Part shown: in pieces, positions 7,329 through 15,409 of the stretch | Layout: every line of letters begins with the position of its first letter | Numbering within the stretch: position 1 is the first letter of the stretch | NCBI GenBank assembly: GCA_014874425.1 | Contig: JACWAG010000010.1 | Coordinates: forward strand, 1 to 23,109 | Origin: Syntrophaceae bacterium | Lineage (GTDB): Bacteria > Desulfobacterota > Desulfomonilia > Desulfomonilales > Desulfomonilaceae | Length of the DNA stretch: 23,109 nt | Direction of reading: 5' to 3' | The notes under the pieces: generated by a model | The model's database searches: none | What the model was told of the DNA's origin: nothing | The model's input: only the letters and a program-made list of their open reading frames with translations | Program-made: the position numbers and the translations under genes

Positions 7329-8558
7329 TCAAGGCAGGCTCAATGGTTCTATCGCCTCAACAACCAACTCCATAACCGACTTAATCTCAACAGGCATGTT
7401 GTAACGGGATTGCATGTCTCCAAGTTGAGTCAGGCAGTTCTGACAAGAAGTGGTAAGGATGTCTGCGCCGGTCCTTAATATTTGGTCTCTCTTCCACATC
7501 GCATGTTCAAGCCGTTTGCTACCCATGTCGGAATTTTGACTCACACTGCCACCACCACCGCAGCAAATTGAGTATTTTCTGTTAGGCCACATTTCGACAA
7601 AATTCGCGGATATAAATTTGAGAAGCTCCCGAGGCCCTTCAAATATCCCAACCTTACGCCCCACATTACAGGGGTCATGATATGTCACCGTTTTGTTAAT
7701 TGCCCCCTGACGCAGTCTCAGCCTTCCCTCTTTGAAATATCTGTGCGCTAGTTCTATAATGGACAGGACCTCAAAATCGATGGATTCTCCAAGCCATGCT
7801 TGAGTGTCTTTTCTTAGTATCTTGAAACCATGGCCGCACTCAGTAGTGAGGAGTATTTTGGCCCCCAGGTTACGAGCTTCGTTAACAGTCGCCCTTACCA
7901 GCGCTACTGCGTCATCCTGATCACCAAGATAATATGGCCAGTTGGTAACGTCGAATACCTTTGACGATAGAGTCCAATCCGCTCGAACATGAGCGAAAAA
8001 TTTTAAATAGGCCTGGAACATGTTCGGATTGGAAGTATATTCTCTCGGGTTGGGCATATAAAGGATCTCAGCCCCTTTACGATCAAAAGGAACATTAGAA
8101 GCTCCTTCAAATATTTCCTGAAGTTCATCCTCACATTCCTCTGCGATCCATTCGGCGGTTTCCTGGAATTCTTCAGCGTCCACCCCAGTATTGTTGCCGA
8201 ATTCTTTTATCTTTTCGATGCCCTCACAAAGACGGCTTGGCGCTTTGCCTTGGGCCCACGCCAATCCCCGGAGTCTACGAATTACAACATCCATGCTGAT
8301 GTTCTTGGGGCAATCGGTGGTGCATCTTCCACAGAGGGTACACGCCCAGATAAATTCTGAATCAATAACTTCCTGTTCACGGCCGAGTAAAATCTTGCGG
8401 ATTATTTTCCTAGGATTGATGTCCGGGTAGCTTTGGCTCAGGAAACAGCGAGAAACACACTGGCCACAGGTGACGCAGATATCAACATCATTCTGTCCGG
8501 TGGCGTTCTTAATTAGGTTCATAGTTTCATATGAACCTGCAAGGGACCCTGAATTCAT
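7329..8558 (-). CDS. HdrD/DsrK-like iron-sulfur protein with one intact CCG domain
   Basis: Electron-transfer or thiol/disulfide-active protein, probably the terminal part of a soluble complex with the two upstream gene products. The N-terminus carries two [4Fe-4S] motifs (Cys28-31-34-38 and Cys73-76-79-83), as in HdrC. Of two CCG (HdrB-type) domains, the first has decayed: only Cys241 remains in TTECGHGF. The second is complete with Cys297 (HDPCNVGR), Cys332-Cys333 (ICCGGGG) and Cys372-x2-Cys375 (SCQNC), the ligand set of a non-cubane [4Fe-4S] site. One intact CCG domain resembles DsrK/TmcB more than methanogen HdrD. The ATG at 8558 follows GGAGCAAGAA, a reasonable ribosome site. It lies 54 nt behind the QmoB-like gene. 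Nothing shows its substrate; no DsrMJOP genes are nearby. Confidence 0.82.
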   Translation of the reverse strand: MNSGSLAGSYETMNLIKNATGQNDVDICVTCGQCVSRCFLSQSYPDINPRKIIRKILLGREQEVIDSEFIWACTLCGRCTTDCPKNISMDVVIRRLRGLAWAQGKAPSRLCEGIEKIKEFGNNTGVDAEEFQETAEWIAEECEDELQEIFEGASNVPFDRKGAEILYMPNPREYTSNPNMFQAYLKFFAHVRADWTLSSKVFDVTNWPYYLGDQDDAVALVRATVNEARNLGAKILLTTECGHGFKILRKDTQAWLGESIDFEVLSIIELAHRYFKEGRLRLRQGAINKTVTYHDPCNVGRKVGIFEGPRELLKFISANFVEMWPNRKYSICCGGGGSVSQNSDMGSKRLEHAMWKRDQILRTGADILTTSCQNCLTQLGDMQSRYNMPVEIKSVMELVVEAIEPLSLP

Positions 8559-8612
8559 TTCTTGCTCCGTAGCTTGACACTATTGTCGAAAAACTGATGG
8601 ATGGGCTCTGGA

Positions 8613-10217
8613 TTAATCAGAAATTCCAAAGGCCGAACTAGAGAAATTATTAATAAGCCTCAGCATTCTTGCGGATTCATTAGGAGCCAAAGTCTTATAT
8701 GAAATGACGCCAACTTTCCCAAACAATGAGCCGAGCCTTTTGGACATATTTGCTAGACGGACTCTAGCCCAGTCAGTACCGTTGTTCGAGCGGCAGTTTC
8801 CATGGTGGCAGCCCAGGATCAAGATCCCTTTGACCCGAGTAGCCAGGGTCGCGGACAAAATTGATTCGGATAAGCGGCCTGCGCACGAAACGGGAAAGAA
8901 AATCACATTTCCAGGGAGGTTGATCTCTGATATTGCGCGTCCAGCCGATCGATAACAGCCAAAAACCACAATCGTGTCTTCGGAAGTTTCCGTTTTAAGT
9001 CTGTCTATAAGTGATGAAAAACTGTCCTCTAAAAAGTTGTTCAAATCAAGCGCTGTTCGTGGACACTCAGCGACACATATACCGCACTCCACGCACCTAA
9101 CGGTGGAAACCTTAACGTTTGATCTGGATGCCTCGGCGTTCAGCGTAATGGCCGAATGGGGGCACAATCTAATACACGTCAGACATCGGATGCACTGTTC
9201 TGTTACCGACATCTTCTCTTCTGACTGTGGCGCATTTGCAAAATTTAGCCATGCAGCGGCATCTACCGCAGCGCTAGCGGCCGTCATCATCGTCTCGAAC
9301 AAATCCACACAACCCGAGGATGGACCAACACAATAGACGCCTTTATGAAATGATTTTCCAGTGAGGCAATGGACGCTATCCTGAATGAGGAAACCTTGCT
9401 GGTCAGTCTCTTCACTCAAGAGGTTTCTAAAACCATCTGGAAGACGCTCTATTATTGGGTTGGCTCCAACAAAGACACAATCACAATCAAAACTAATTTC
9501 CTCTCCGGATTCAATGATATCCGCAACTGACACTTTGAAACGGGCGGAAGACTCGATCGGTGTTGATAGTCTTTCTATCTTTGGGAGTTTGGTTCCATAT
9601 CTCAAAAATCGTACGCCGGCAAGACGCGCGGCTTCGTATAAGGTCTCGCCGAGTAGGCCTTTCACCGGGGTTTGCCGAAGCAGGACAAAGGAATGTCCTC
9701 CGGCTATTTGGTTTTCCAGCGCCACCCGAATCGAATGCGCTCCAATGGATGGATTTGTGATTTCCTTGTAATCTAGTAAAAAGCAAACAGAGCTGACGAC
9801 CGACGCCGTTGGTCTATCTGGCGTGATCGTGGTCACCTCGGCCGGAAGATCTTTGGGCGCAGGCTTCAAGGTCCCTTCAATGGCGAGAAAGACACTACCG
9901 AATTCATGGCTTTCGCCGCTGTCGAAGGTCACCAGAAATCCGTTTTCACAAGGAACAATCTCAGTCGGCCCCCCCTGTGGTCCCTCTACTGTGGGGAGTT
10001 GTTCAATAAGCTGATCCAGAAAAGTGATAAACGATTCATTGTCGCAACTATGGAAAAGAGTAGACGAGTTTGAACCAAATCTCGCATGGGTCACATCCAG
10101 GCCCACGCTATTTATGGCTGCCACGACCATAGAAGCTGTCAGTCCGTTGCCTACAACCAGAGCGGACTGATTCGGAACAGTACACGAAAGCGAATTGTTT
10201 TTATGTAAATTGAGCAT
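8613..10217 (-). CDS. QmoB-like fusion: degenerate HdrA flavin region, 2[4Fe-4S] ferredoxin, MvhD domain
   Basis: Predicted cytoplasmic electron-transfer subunit. Residues 1-330 resemble the HdrA/QmoB flavoprotein fold but are much worn: the dinucleotide motif is VVGNGLTAS (21-29), and the C-terminal FAD element survives as YCVGPSSGCVDL near 295. Residues 340-390 hold a bacterial ferredoxin with Cys342-345-348-352 and Cys375-378-381-385. Residues 414-534 are an MvhD-type domain with single Cys421 (FGCYRSAG), Cys445 (SCAGRL), Cys470 and Cys475 (GCHHGNC); the double-Cys N-terminal motif of hydrogenase-linked MvhD is reduced to one Cys. At 534 aa it is shorter than typical QmoB (over 700 aa by memory). 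A 7-nt gap to the QmoA-like stop, with AGGGA overlapping that stop, implies translational coupling. Hydrogenase coupling is not supported: no hydrogenase genes are present. Confidence 0.8.
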   Translation of the reverse strand: MLNLHKNNSLSCTVPNQSALVVGNGLTASMVVAAINSVGLDVTHARFGSNSSTLFHSCDNESFITFLDQLIEQLPTVEGPQGGPTEIVPCENGFLVTFDSGESHEFGSVFLAIEGTLKPAPKDLPAEVTTITPDRPTASVVSSVCFLLDYKEITNPSIGAHSIRVALENQIAGGHSFVLLRQTPVKGLLGETLYEAARLAGVRFLRYGTKLPKIERLSTPIESSARFKVSVADIIESGEEISFDCDCVFVGANPIIERLPDGFRNLLSEETDQQGFLIQDSVHCLTGKSFHKGVYCVGPSSGCVDLFETMMTAASAAVDAAAWLNFANAPQSEEKMSVTEQCIRCLTCIRLCPHSAITLNAEASRSNVKVSTVRCVECGICVAECPRTALDLNNFLEDSFSSLIDRLKTETSEDTIVVFGCYRSAGRAISEINLPGNVIFFPVSCAGRLSESILSATLATRVKGILILGCHHGNCRSNNGTDWARVRLANMSKRLGSLFGKVGVISYKTLAPNESARMLRLINNFSSSAFGISD

Positions 10218-10224
10218 AATTCCC

Positions 10225-11283
10225 TCAAATTGTCTGTTCGATATCCTTAATTATGGCTGATACCACTTTTCCAGCGTTCATTGCGACGTCTGGTATATTC
10301 GCGGGGCCTGAACAGCTTCCAGCAATGTAAACACCATTAAGTGGACTCCTGACAGGGTCGAACTGAGATCGAGTTTGAAAGAAACCAAACTCATTTAACG
10401 GCGCCTCGGTTATACCTGATATTGCAATGGCTGAAGATGACGGGCGTTGACCTATTGAGAGGACAATCCGATCGAACCGCTCCACAACGTTTTGCCCATC
10501 TTTCTCAGAAATTACCTGCAATCCGCCATCCTGGATCGGTTGAATTTCTCCTGGGACCCCTTGCAAAAAACGAACACCCTTCTCTTGAGCTTTATCCATT
10601 AAAGCTTGGGCAGTTTTACCCGCGATTTGCAAGTCAATATAGAAGATCGTAACTTTCGAGTCAGGGTATTGGTGAATGGTCCGCAATGCGGCCCTAATGG
10701 CCGCAGCGCAACAATACTGTGAGCAGTAGTCTGCCCCAATAGTTTTGTCACGAGACCCTACACACTGAAAAAATGCCAGATTTAAGGGGTCTCCATTACC
10801 TGGCCGAATTGTGTTTAGGTCGTCGAGGCGCATTAAGCGATTCAGGTCCGAGAGTGTCATTACTCCCTCAAACGTTCCATATCCCCAGAAGCCCTTTTCA
10901 ATTGGATCGAACGGTTCAAATCCCACAGCCAATACCAAAGCCGTCACGGGGAGTTCTCTTTCAGCGCCGGAGTCAATACAGCGAATTCCGACGCTACTGA
11001 TCCCGGATGTTGACCTGGTCACTGAAAACAACTCATGACGGAGGAATATTTCGCCATGAGGAGATGACGCCACGAATTCCTCATAGTCGAAAACCGCGCA
11101 ACTGTGACACCTGTTGCAATTGTCCGTGGCCATACACGCCCAATCCTTTGTATGGCCACCTAACTTGTAAGATCTCTCTACTATGGCGAAATGAAAGTTA
11201 TTTTCCGAAAGCAGCTTGGCTGTAGCTAGCCCGGCGATTCCTCCCCCAACTATTACGACCTGTCCATTATTGTGATCATACAT
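10225..11283 (-). CDS. QmoA/HdrA-like FAD and iron-sulfur protein
   Basis: Predicted flavin-containing electron-transfer subunit of an Hdr/Qmo-like complex. From the Met at 11283, residues 8-18 form the Rossmann motif (QVVIVGGGIAG). Cys50, Cys56, Cys59 and Cys62 follow (WACMATDNCNRCHSC). The HdrA signature QCVGSRD ... YCSQYCC puts Cys174, Cys187, Cys191 and Cys192 in place, and GSCSGPANIPDVAM near 322 closes the FAD site. The frame also opens at a TTG at 11352, which adds 23 residues including a Cys; the ATG at 11283 fits the family N-terminus better, but neither has a clear ribosome site. At 352 aa it is a short QmoA-like protein without the C-terminal ferredoxins of full HdrA. It heads a compact three-gene set. 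The QmoA label is by similarity; an APS-reductase link is not shown. Confidence 0.83.
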   Translation of the reverse strand: MYDHNNGQVVIVGGGIAGLATAKLLSENNFHFAIVERSYKLGGHTKDWACMATDNCNRCHSCAVFDYEEFVASSPHGEIFLRHELFSVTRSTSGISSVGIRCIDSGAERELPVTALVLAVGFEPFDPIEKGFWGYGTFEGVMTLSDLNRLMRLDDLNTIRPGNGDPLNLAFFQCVGSRDKTIGADYCSQYCCAAAIRAALRTIHQYPDSKVTIFYIDLQIAGKTAQALMDKAQEKGVRFLQGVPGEIQPIQDGGLQVISEKDGQNVVERFDRIVLSIGQRPSSSAIAISGITEAPLNEFGFFQTRSQFDPVRSPLNGVYIAGSCSGPANIPDVAMNAGKVVSAIIKDIEQTI

Positions 11284-11388
11284 TACAGATACCGAGACCT
11301 CTTGATCATTGTTCTTACAAAGCGGCGCCAAAATATGGCCGTGGATTTTCAAGCACGGTTAGAAAAGCATTTTGCATATTACAATTTT

Positions 11389-11417
11389 TAAGTAGTAGAA
11401 TAAAAGACTCAGTTCAA
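11389..11417 (-). promoter_or_regulatory. Weak candidate promoter of the Qmo/Hdr-like cluster
   Basis: On the minus strand, TTGAAC (11412-11417) is followed after 17 nt by TACTTA (11389-11394). The -35 is fair and the -10 poor. The cluster may instead be read through from the TPR gene. Confidence 0.25.
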
Positions 11418-11456
11418 ATTAATTCACTCATATTGATGCGGAGAAAGCAGTCCCAA

Positions 11457-12200
11457 TTACCATTGAGATCCCTGAAAAACAGGGGACGCGGCCGAATTGG
11501 GCCTGGTCGTGGAGAGTTCCATAGCTGAATTCAAATCTTCGACCGCTTCTTTGGGTCGATTGATGTTTGCCAAAGCTACAGCCCTGTTGTTGTAAATTAC
11601 CGAGGCGTAAGGCGCAAGACCGATTGCCCTGTTATAATCCGCCACCGCTCCTTGAAAATTACCGGAACTTGATAGAATATCAGCCCTTAACTTGTATAAG
11701 TCGGGATTCGAAGGCGCAATTCGGATGGCCCCGTTCACATCATCCACGGCTTTGGCGGTTTGACCGTTCAACATTAAGGCCTTCGCTCTCTGATTTAGAG
11801 CTGCTATGTCGCCAGGTTTGAGTTCCAGAGACGCTGTAAAGTCGGCTATAGCCTCCGATGCCTGACCATTTTCCAGGAAGGTCACACCTCTTTGCAGATA
11901 ATAATCCGATTTATTTGAATTAAGGGAGATAGCCTCAGTGAAATCTCTAATGGCTTTGGAACGTTTGGCCAGGCTTGAATACGCTCTACCCCTATAGTAT
12001 AGCGACTCAGGATCAGAATGCCCGGACTCAGCGCCGGACGTCATTTTGATAACTTCTTGGTATTTTCCCATGTCAATCATTGATTCCAGCTTTTTGGCGT
12101 CCACTGGAACCTGTTGGGCCAAGGAAGGACTAACGACGAACAGGGCTATATGAGCCGGGAAGAAGAAACTAAACCAAAGAGAAAGACCAACTTTTCGCAT
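11457..12200 (-). CDS. Secreted tetratricopeptide-repeat protein
   Basis: A signal peptide covers residues 1-28, with cleavage likely after SLA (SPSLA-QQ), so the product is periplasmic or lipid-free secreted. About five to six TPR units of 34 residues follow from residue 33 to 230, visible as repeated ALYYRGRAY / DYYLQRGVTF / ALNQRAKALM / LYKLRADIL / IYNNRAVAL helix A segments, each with an AIADF / AVDDV / AVADY / AVEDL helix B. The tail is short and Ser/Thr-rich. TPR arrays bind partner proteins; no enzymatic part is present. A purine-rich GGAAAGGG lies just before the ATG. It stands upstream of the Qmo/Hdr-like genes on the same strand, with a gap of about 170 nt, and is divergent from glyQ. 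Codons 9-14 are perfectly complementary to part of a candidate small transcript at 16353-16458. The specific role is unknown. Confidence 0.82.
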   Translation of the reverse strand: MRKVGLSLWFSFFFPAHIALFVVSPSLAQQVPVDAKKLESMIDMGKYQEVIKMTSGAESGHSDPESLYYRGRAYSSLAKRSKAIRDFTEAISLNSNKSDYYLQRGVTFLENGQASEAIADFTASLELKPGDIAALNQRAKALMLNGQTAKAVDDVNGAIRIAPSNPDLYKLRADILSSSGNFQGAVADYNRAIGLAPYASVIYNNRAVALANINRPKEAVEDLNSAMELSTTRPNSAASPVFQGSQW

Positions 12201-12281
12201 GAGACCCTTTCCATTTTTAAATCTTCTCAGTTTATGTAAATTATAGCCCGATATTCCACATTAATCAATCCGAGGCAATCC

Positions 12282-12310
12282 TTGACTTGTCAAAAGATCT
12301 AATGTTACCT
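12282..12310 (+). promoter_or_regulatory. Candidate promoter of glyQS
   Basis: TTGACT (12282-12287) matches the -35 consensus at five of six positions. After 17 nt, TTACCT (12305-12310) is a poor -10. It is placed correctly for the glyQ transcript. Confidence 0.35.
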
Positions 12311-12332
12311 AGGAGGGATAGGTAGATTGCGC

Positions 12333-12365
12333 ATGTGCGGGCGCAGGATAGTCTGGACACAATAA
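12333..12365 (+). CDS. Possible 10-codon leader ORF before glyQ
   Basis: ATG at 12333 opens a 10-codon frame (MCGRRIVWTQ) that ends 20 nt before glyQ. A perfect AGGAGGG lies at 12311-12317 but 15 nt away, long for efficient initiation. The same Shine-Dalgarno-like element otherwise has no gene to serve. The peptide has one Gly only, so classical glycine attenuation is not supported, and no T-box-like element is seen. Confidence 0.2.
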   Translation: MCGRRIVWTQ

Positions 12366-12385
12366 AGCTCAGGAAGGTTGTGGTC

Positions 12386-13273
12386 ATGCTCACATTTCAG
12401 GAACTAATTTTCAATTTGGAAAGGTTTTGGGCCGATCATGGTTGCGTGATACAGCAGCCCTATGATGTCGAAAAGGGGGCCGGAACCATGAACCCTGCCA
12501 CGTTTCTAAGAGTTTTAGGACCTGAGCCTTGGAATGTCGCCTATGTGGAGCCATCAAGAAGGCCTACTGACGGTAGATATGGGGAAAATCCAAACAGACT
12601 CCAGCATTATTACCAGTATCAGGTCATACTAAAACCTTCGCCACTTGAGATTCAGGACTTGTACATTCAATCTCTAGCGTCACTGGGCATAGATCCCATG
12701 TATCACGACATTAGATTTGTCGAGGATGACTGGGAGTCCCCAACTCTTGGCGCATGGGGCGTGGGCTGGGAAGTGTGGCTTGATGGCATGGAAATTACCC
12801 AATTCACGTACTTCCAGCAGGCCGGCGGTTTTGATCTCAAGCCGGTAGCGGTTGAGCTGACATACGGCCTTGAACGAATATGCATGTTTCTTCAGGGGGT
12901 AGAGAGTGTCTATAGCCTGAAGTGGACTGACACGATCACTTATGGGGACATTCATCACAGGTCCGAGGTTGAGGGCTCGTTCTATAACTTCGAGAGGGCC
13001 GACGCTTCCATGTTGATAAAGCTTTTTTCCTTGTATGAAAAAGAATCCGAGGCTTTGCTCGATTGTGATGAACCACTGGCCCTGCCGGGTTACGACTACT
13101 GTCTGAAATGCTCACATGTGTTCAACATACTTGACGCCAGAGGCGCGATAAGTGTGGCTGAACGGACCTCGTATATACATAAGGTAAGGAATCTCGCCAG
13201 AAAAGCCGCTGAGGCATACTTAAAGCAACGAGAAACCATGGGATTCCCGCTACTTAGAGAACAAAAAGGCTAA
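12386..13273 (+). CDS. glyQ: Glycine--tRNA ligase alpha subunit
   Basis: Class II aminoacyl-tRNA synthetase subunit that activates glycine and works with GlyS as alpha2beta2 in the cytoplasm. Nearly the whole protein matches the conserved family: FWADHGCVIQQPYD near 13, GAGTMNPATFLRVLGPEPW near 32, YVEPSRRPTDGRYGENPNR near 55, WEVWLDGMEITQFTYFQQ near 135 and LTYGLERICMFLQ near 168. At 295 aa it is the usual length. The frame is open from a GTG at 12335, but the ATG at 12386 gives the normal MLTFQEL N-terminus and has AGGAAGG at 12371-12377, 8 nt upstream. glyS follows after 24 nt, so the two are co-transcribed. Upstream lie a candidate promoter and a possible leader ORF. Confidence 0.98.
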   Translation: MLTFQELIFNLERFWADHGCVIQQPYDVEKGAGTMNPATFLRVLGPEPWNVAYVEPSRRPTDGRYGENPNRLQHYYQYQVILKPSPLEIQDLYIQSLASLGIDPMYHDIRFVEDDWESPTLGAWGVGWEVWLDGMEITQFTYFQQAGGFDLKPVAVELTYGLERICMFLQGVESVYSLKWTDTITYGDIHHRSEVEGSFYNFERADASMLIKLFSLYEKESEALLDCDEPLALPGYDYCLKCSHVFNILDARGAISVAERTSYIHKVRNLARKAAEAYLKQRETMGFPLLREQKG

Positions 13274-13297
13274 TACTTAGGGATGAAGGGCGGACAC

Positions 13298-15379
13298 ATG
13301 AAAGGCGAATTCTTGCTTGAGATTGGGATCGAAGAGATCCCTGCTGGGTATATCAGACCCGCTTTAACGTCACTTACCGAACTTTTTTCACGTTTTTTGG
13401 AAAATTCTCTAATCGCCCATGGCCGGATTGAGACTTTCGCTACTCCACGTCGTCTCATAATGAGAGTATCAGATGTTACGGAAAAGTCTGATTCAAGAAC
13501 ATTCGAAAAAACTGGTCCCCCAGTAACCTCGGCCTATGATAGTGCGGGCAATCCTACAAAGGCTGCTGTAGGGTTTGCGAGAAGCCAGGGAGTGACGGTG
13601 GAGGATTTAATAAAGATCCAGACTCCTAAGGGTGAAGTTGTCGGTGTCAGAAAAGTGGAAGAAGGATGCTCGACTATTGAAGCCCTATCCACAGCCATTC
13701 CTGAGATCCTTGAAAGAATTTATTTTCCCAAGACCATGAGATGGATGGACCTTGACACGAGGTTTGTTCGACCTATCCACTGGATCGTCGCAATTATCGA
13801 TGGGGCTACAATACCTTTCGTGTTTGGAAATGTGTCCAGCGGGAATTTAAGTTTCGGCCACAGGTTTGTTCACCCTGGAAGTTTTCCGGTTTCCTCTTTT
13901 CAAGAACTCAGGCAGGAATTGGCCCGCCAGGGTATTGAAATTGACTTTGAAAAACGATCTGAAATAATAAGGGATAAAGTCAAGCGAATGGCTGAATCGG
14001 AAGGTCAGACCCCATTCGAAGATGAAGCCCTGTTGGACGAGGTCACTTTCCTCGTTGAGAGTCCGTATCCGATAATGGGGTCTTTTTCAAAAGATTTTCT
14101 TGATCTACCGGCGTCAATCCTTATTACGTGCATGAAAAAGCATCAGAGATATTTCTGCCTTCAAGACGGGCAGGGCAGAATCAGAAATCGATTCATCGCA
14201 ATTAACAACACACCGGTTAAGGACGAAGATATTTCCCGCAGAGGGCATCAGCGTGTGTTAAAGGCGAGACTCGAGGACGCAGGGTTCTATTTCAGGGAAG
14301 ATAGAAAGCAGCCGCTTTCCAGTAGATTGGACGCTCTGAAAGGAGTCATATTTCATTCGAAATTGGGAACGGCCTTCGAAAAGGTAGAGAGGTTCTCATG
14401 CCTTTCGCGCAAGCTAGCAAATATTTGGGCCCCTGAGAAAGCGCCGCTTGTTGAACGTGCCGCATTGTTGTGCAAATGTGATCTTGAAACTGGAATCGTG
14501 TATGAATTTCCTGAACTTCAGGGGATTATAGGTAGCTATTACGCCAGGTTGGACGGCGAGGCCGACGAGGTCGCAACTGCTATAAGGGAGCACTATCTAC
14601 CTACAAGAGCGGGTGACAACCTACCTGAGGGTTTAATAGGGGCCATTGTGTCAATTTCCGACCGCATAGACACCATATGTGGATGTTTCAGCGTCGGCCT
14701 GGTGCCTTCAGGGACCGCCGACCCTTACGCCTTGAGACGGCACGCTCTATCAATAATTCAGATCCTTATGCGTCACAATTGGAAGGTAGATCTGCGATGG
14801 CTCGTGGATCTGGCCCTTGGACTCGTGCAATCGAAGATGACTAGATCAAAGAGAGAAGTTGAATCAGATATATTGGATTTCTTCAAGGCGCGGTTTGTAA
14901 ATTTTCACGCCGGTAGAGGTTTCTCTCTTGATGTTGTTGAGGCTGTCGTAAGAGCCGATTTTTCGGATGTGGTTGACGCGAGACGCCGATTGGACGCGCT
15001 GGCGGAATGGCAGAAACGAGATGATTGTGAATCCATACTGATTGGTTTCAAAAGAGTGATGAATATATTGAAAAACGCGCCACATGCCGCATTGAGGCCG
15101 GAACTCCTTCATGAACCTTCTGAAGTGGGCCTTCATAAAAAAATGCTTTCGGTGGATAAAAGATGTCGAGACGCATTCACCAGAGGCGACTACTCGTACG
15201 CTTTGGAGAACATGGCCGAACTGAGGACGCCTATAGATACTTTTTTTGACTCCGTTCTGGTCATGGCGGAAGACCCAGACATACGGAGCAACAGACTGGC
15301 CTTGCTGGCTGAAATTTCAAGACTGTTCAACGTTGTCGCGGATTTCTCTTTTATAGGGTCGACAGCAAAAAACAACTGA
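13298..15379 (+). CDS. glyS: Glycine--tRNA ligase beta subunit
   Basis: The tRNA-binding and editing-like partner of GlyQ. Family landmarks: LLEIGIEEIPAGYIRPAL at the N-terminus, FATPRRLIMRV near 50, FPKTMRWMD near 145, the SFGHRF motif near 186, CMKKHQRYFCL near 277, RRGHQRVLKARLEDAGFYF near 310, and a C-terminal DALR-type anticodon-binding region (about 590-680, TPIDTFFDSVLVMAEDP). At 693 aa it is full length. The frame also opens at an ATG at 13283; I chose 13298 because the GlyS N-terminus normally starts this way and AAGGGCGG lies just upstream. It converges on the SH3b gene, leaving 30 bp and no clear terminator between them. Confidence 0.98.
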   Translation: MKGEFLLEIGIEEIPAGYIRPALTSLTELFSRFLENSLIAHGRIETFATPRRLIMRVSDVTEKSDSRTFEKTGPPVTSAYDSAGNPTKAAVGFARSQGVTVEDLIKIQTPKGEVVGVRKVEEGCSTIEALSTAIPEILERIYFPKTMRWMDLDTRFVRPIHWIVAIIDGATIPFVFGNVSSGNLSFGHRFVHPGSFPVSSFQELRQELARQGIEIDFEKRSEIIRDKVKRMAESEGQTPFEDEALLDEVTFLVESPYPIMGSFSKDFLDLPASILITCMKKHQRYFCLQDGQGRIRNRFIAINNTPVKDEDISRRGHQRVLKARLEDAGFYFREDRKQPLSSRLDALKGVIFHSKLGTAFEKVERFSCLSRKLANIWAPEKAPLVERAALLCKCDLETGIVYEFPELQGIIGSYYARLDGEADEVATAIREHYLPTRAGDNLPEGLIGAIVSISDRIDTICGCFSVGLVPSGTADPYALRRHALSIIQILMRHNWKVDLRWLVDLALGLVQSKMTRSKREVESDILDFFKARFVNFHAGRGFSLDVVEAVVRADFSDVVDARRRLDALAEWQKRDDCESILIGFKRVMNILKNAPHAALRPELLHEPSEVGLHKKMLSVDKRCRDAFTRGDYSYALENMAELRTPIDTFFDSVLVMAEDPDIRSNRLALLAEISRLFNVVADFSFIGSTAKNN

Positions 15380-15409
15380 TTCTGAAGCTCCCTTGACAGG
15401 TGCGAAAAA

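Noticed and set aside
8974..9336. 120-codon plus-strand ORF inside the QmoB-like gene
   Set aside because: It is antisense to the ferredoxin domain, whose Cys pattern proves the minus-strand frame. The Ser/His-rich product is typical of an antisense shadow.
9385..9771. 128-codon plus-strand ORF inside the QmoB-like gene
   Set aside because: It is a shadow of the minus-strand coding frame, with no recognisable domain and no start context.
8613..10217. Selenocysteine (in-frame TGA) in the MvhD-like domain
   Set aside because: The frame runs without internal stops and the Cys positions are ordinary TGT/TGC codons.
12201..12385. T-box riboswitch for glyQS
   Set aside because: No T-box core sequence, specifier stem or antiterminator arrangement is visible before glyQ.
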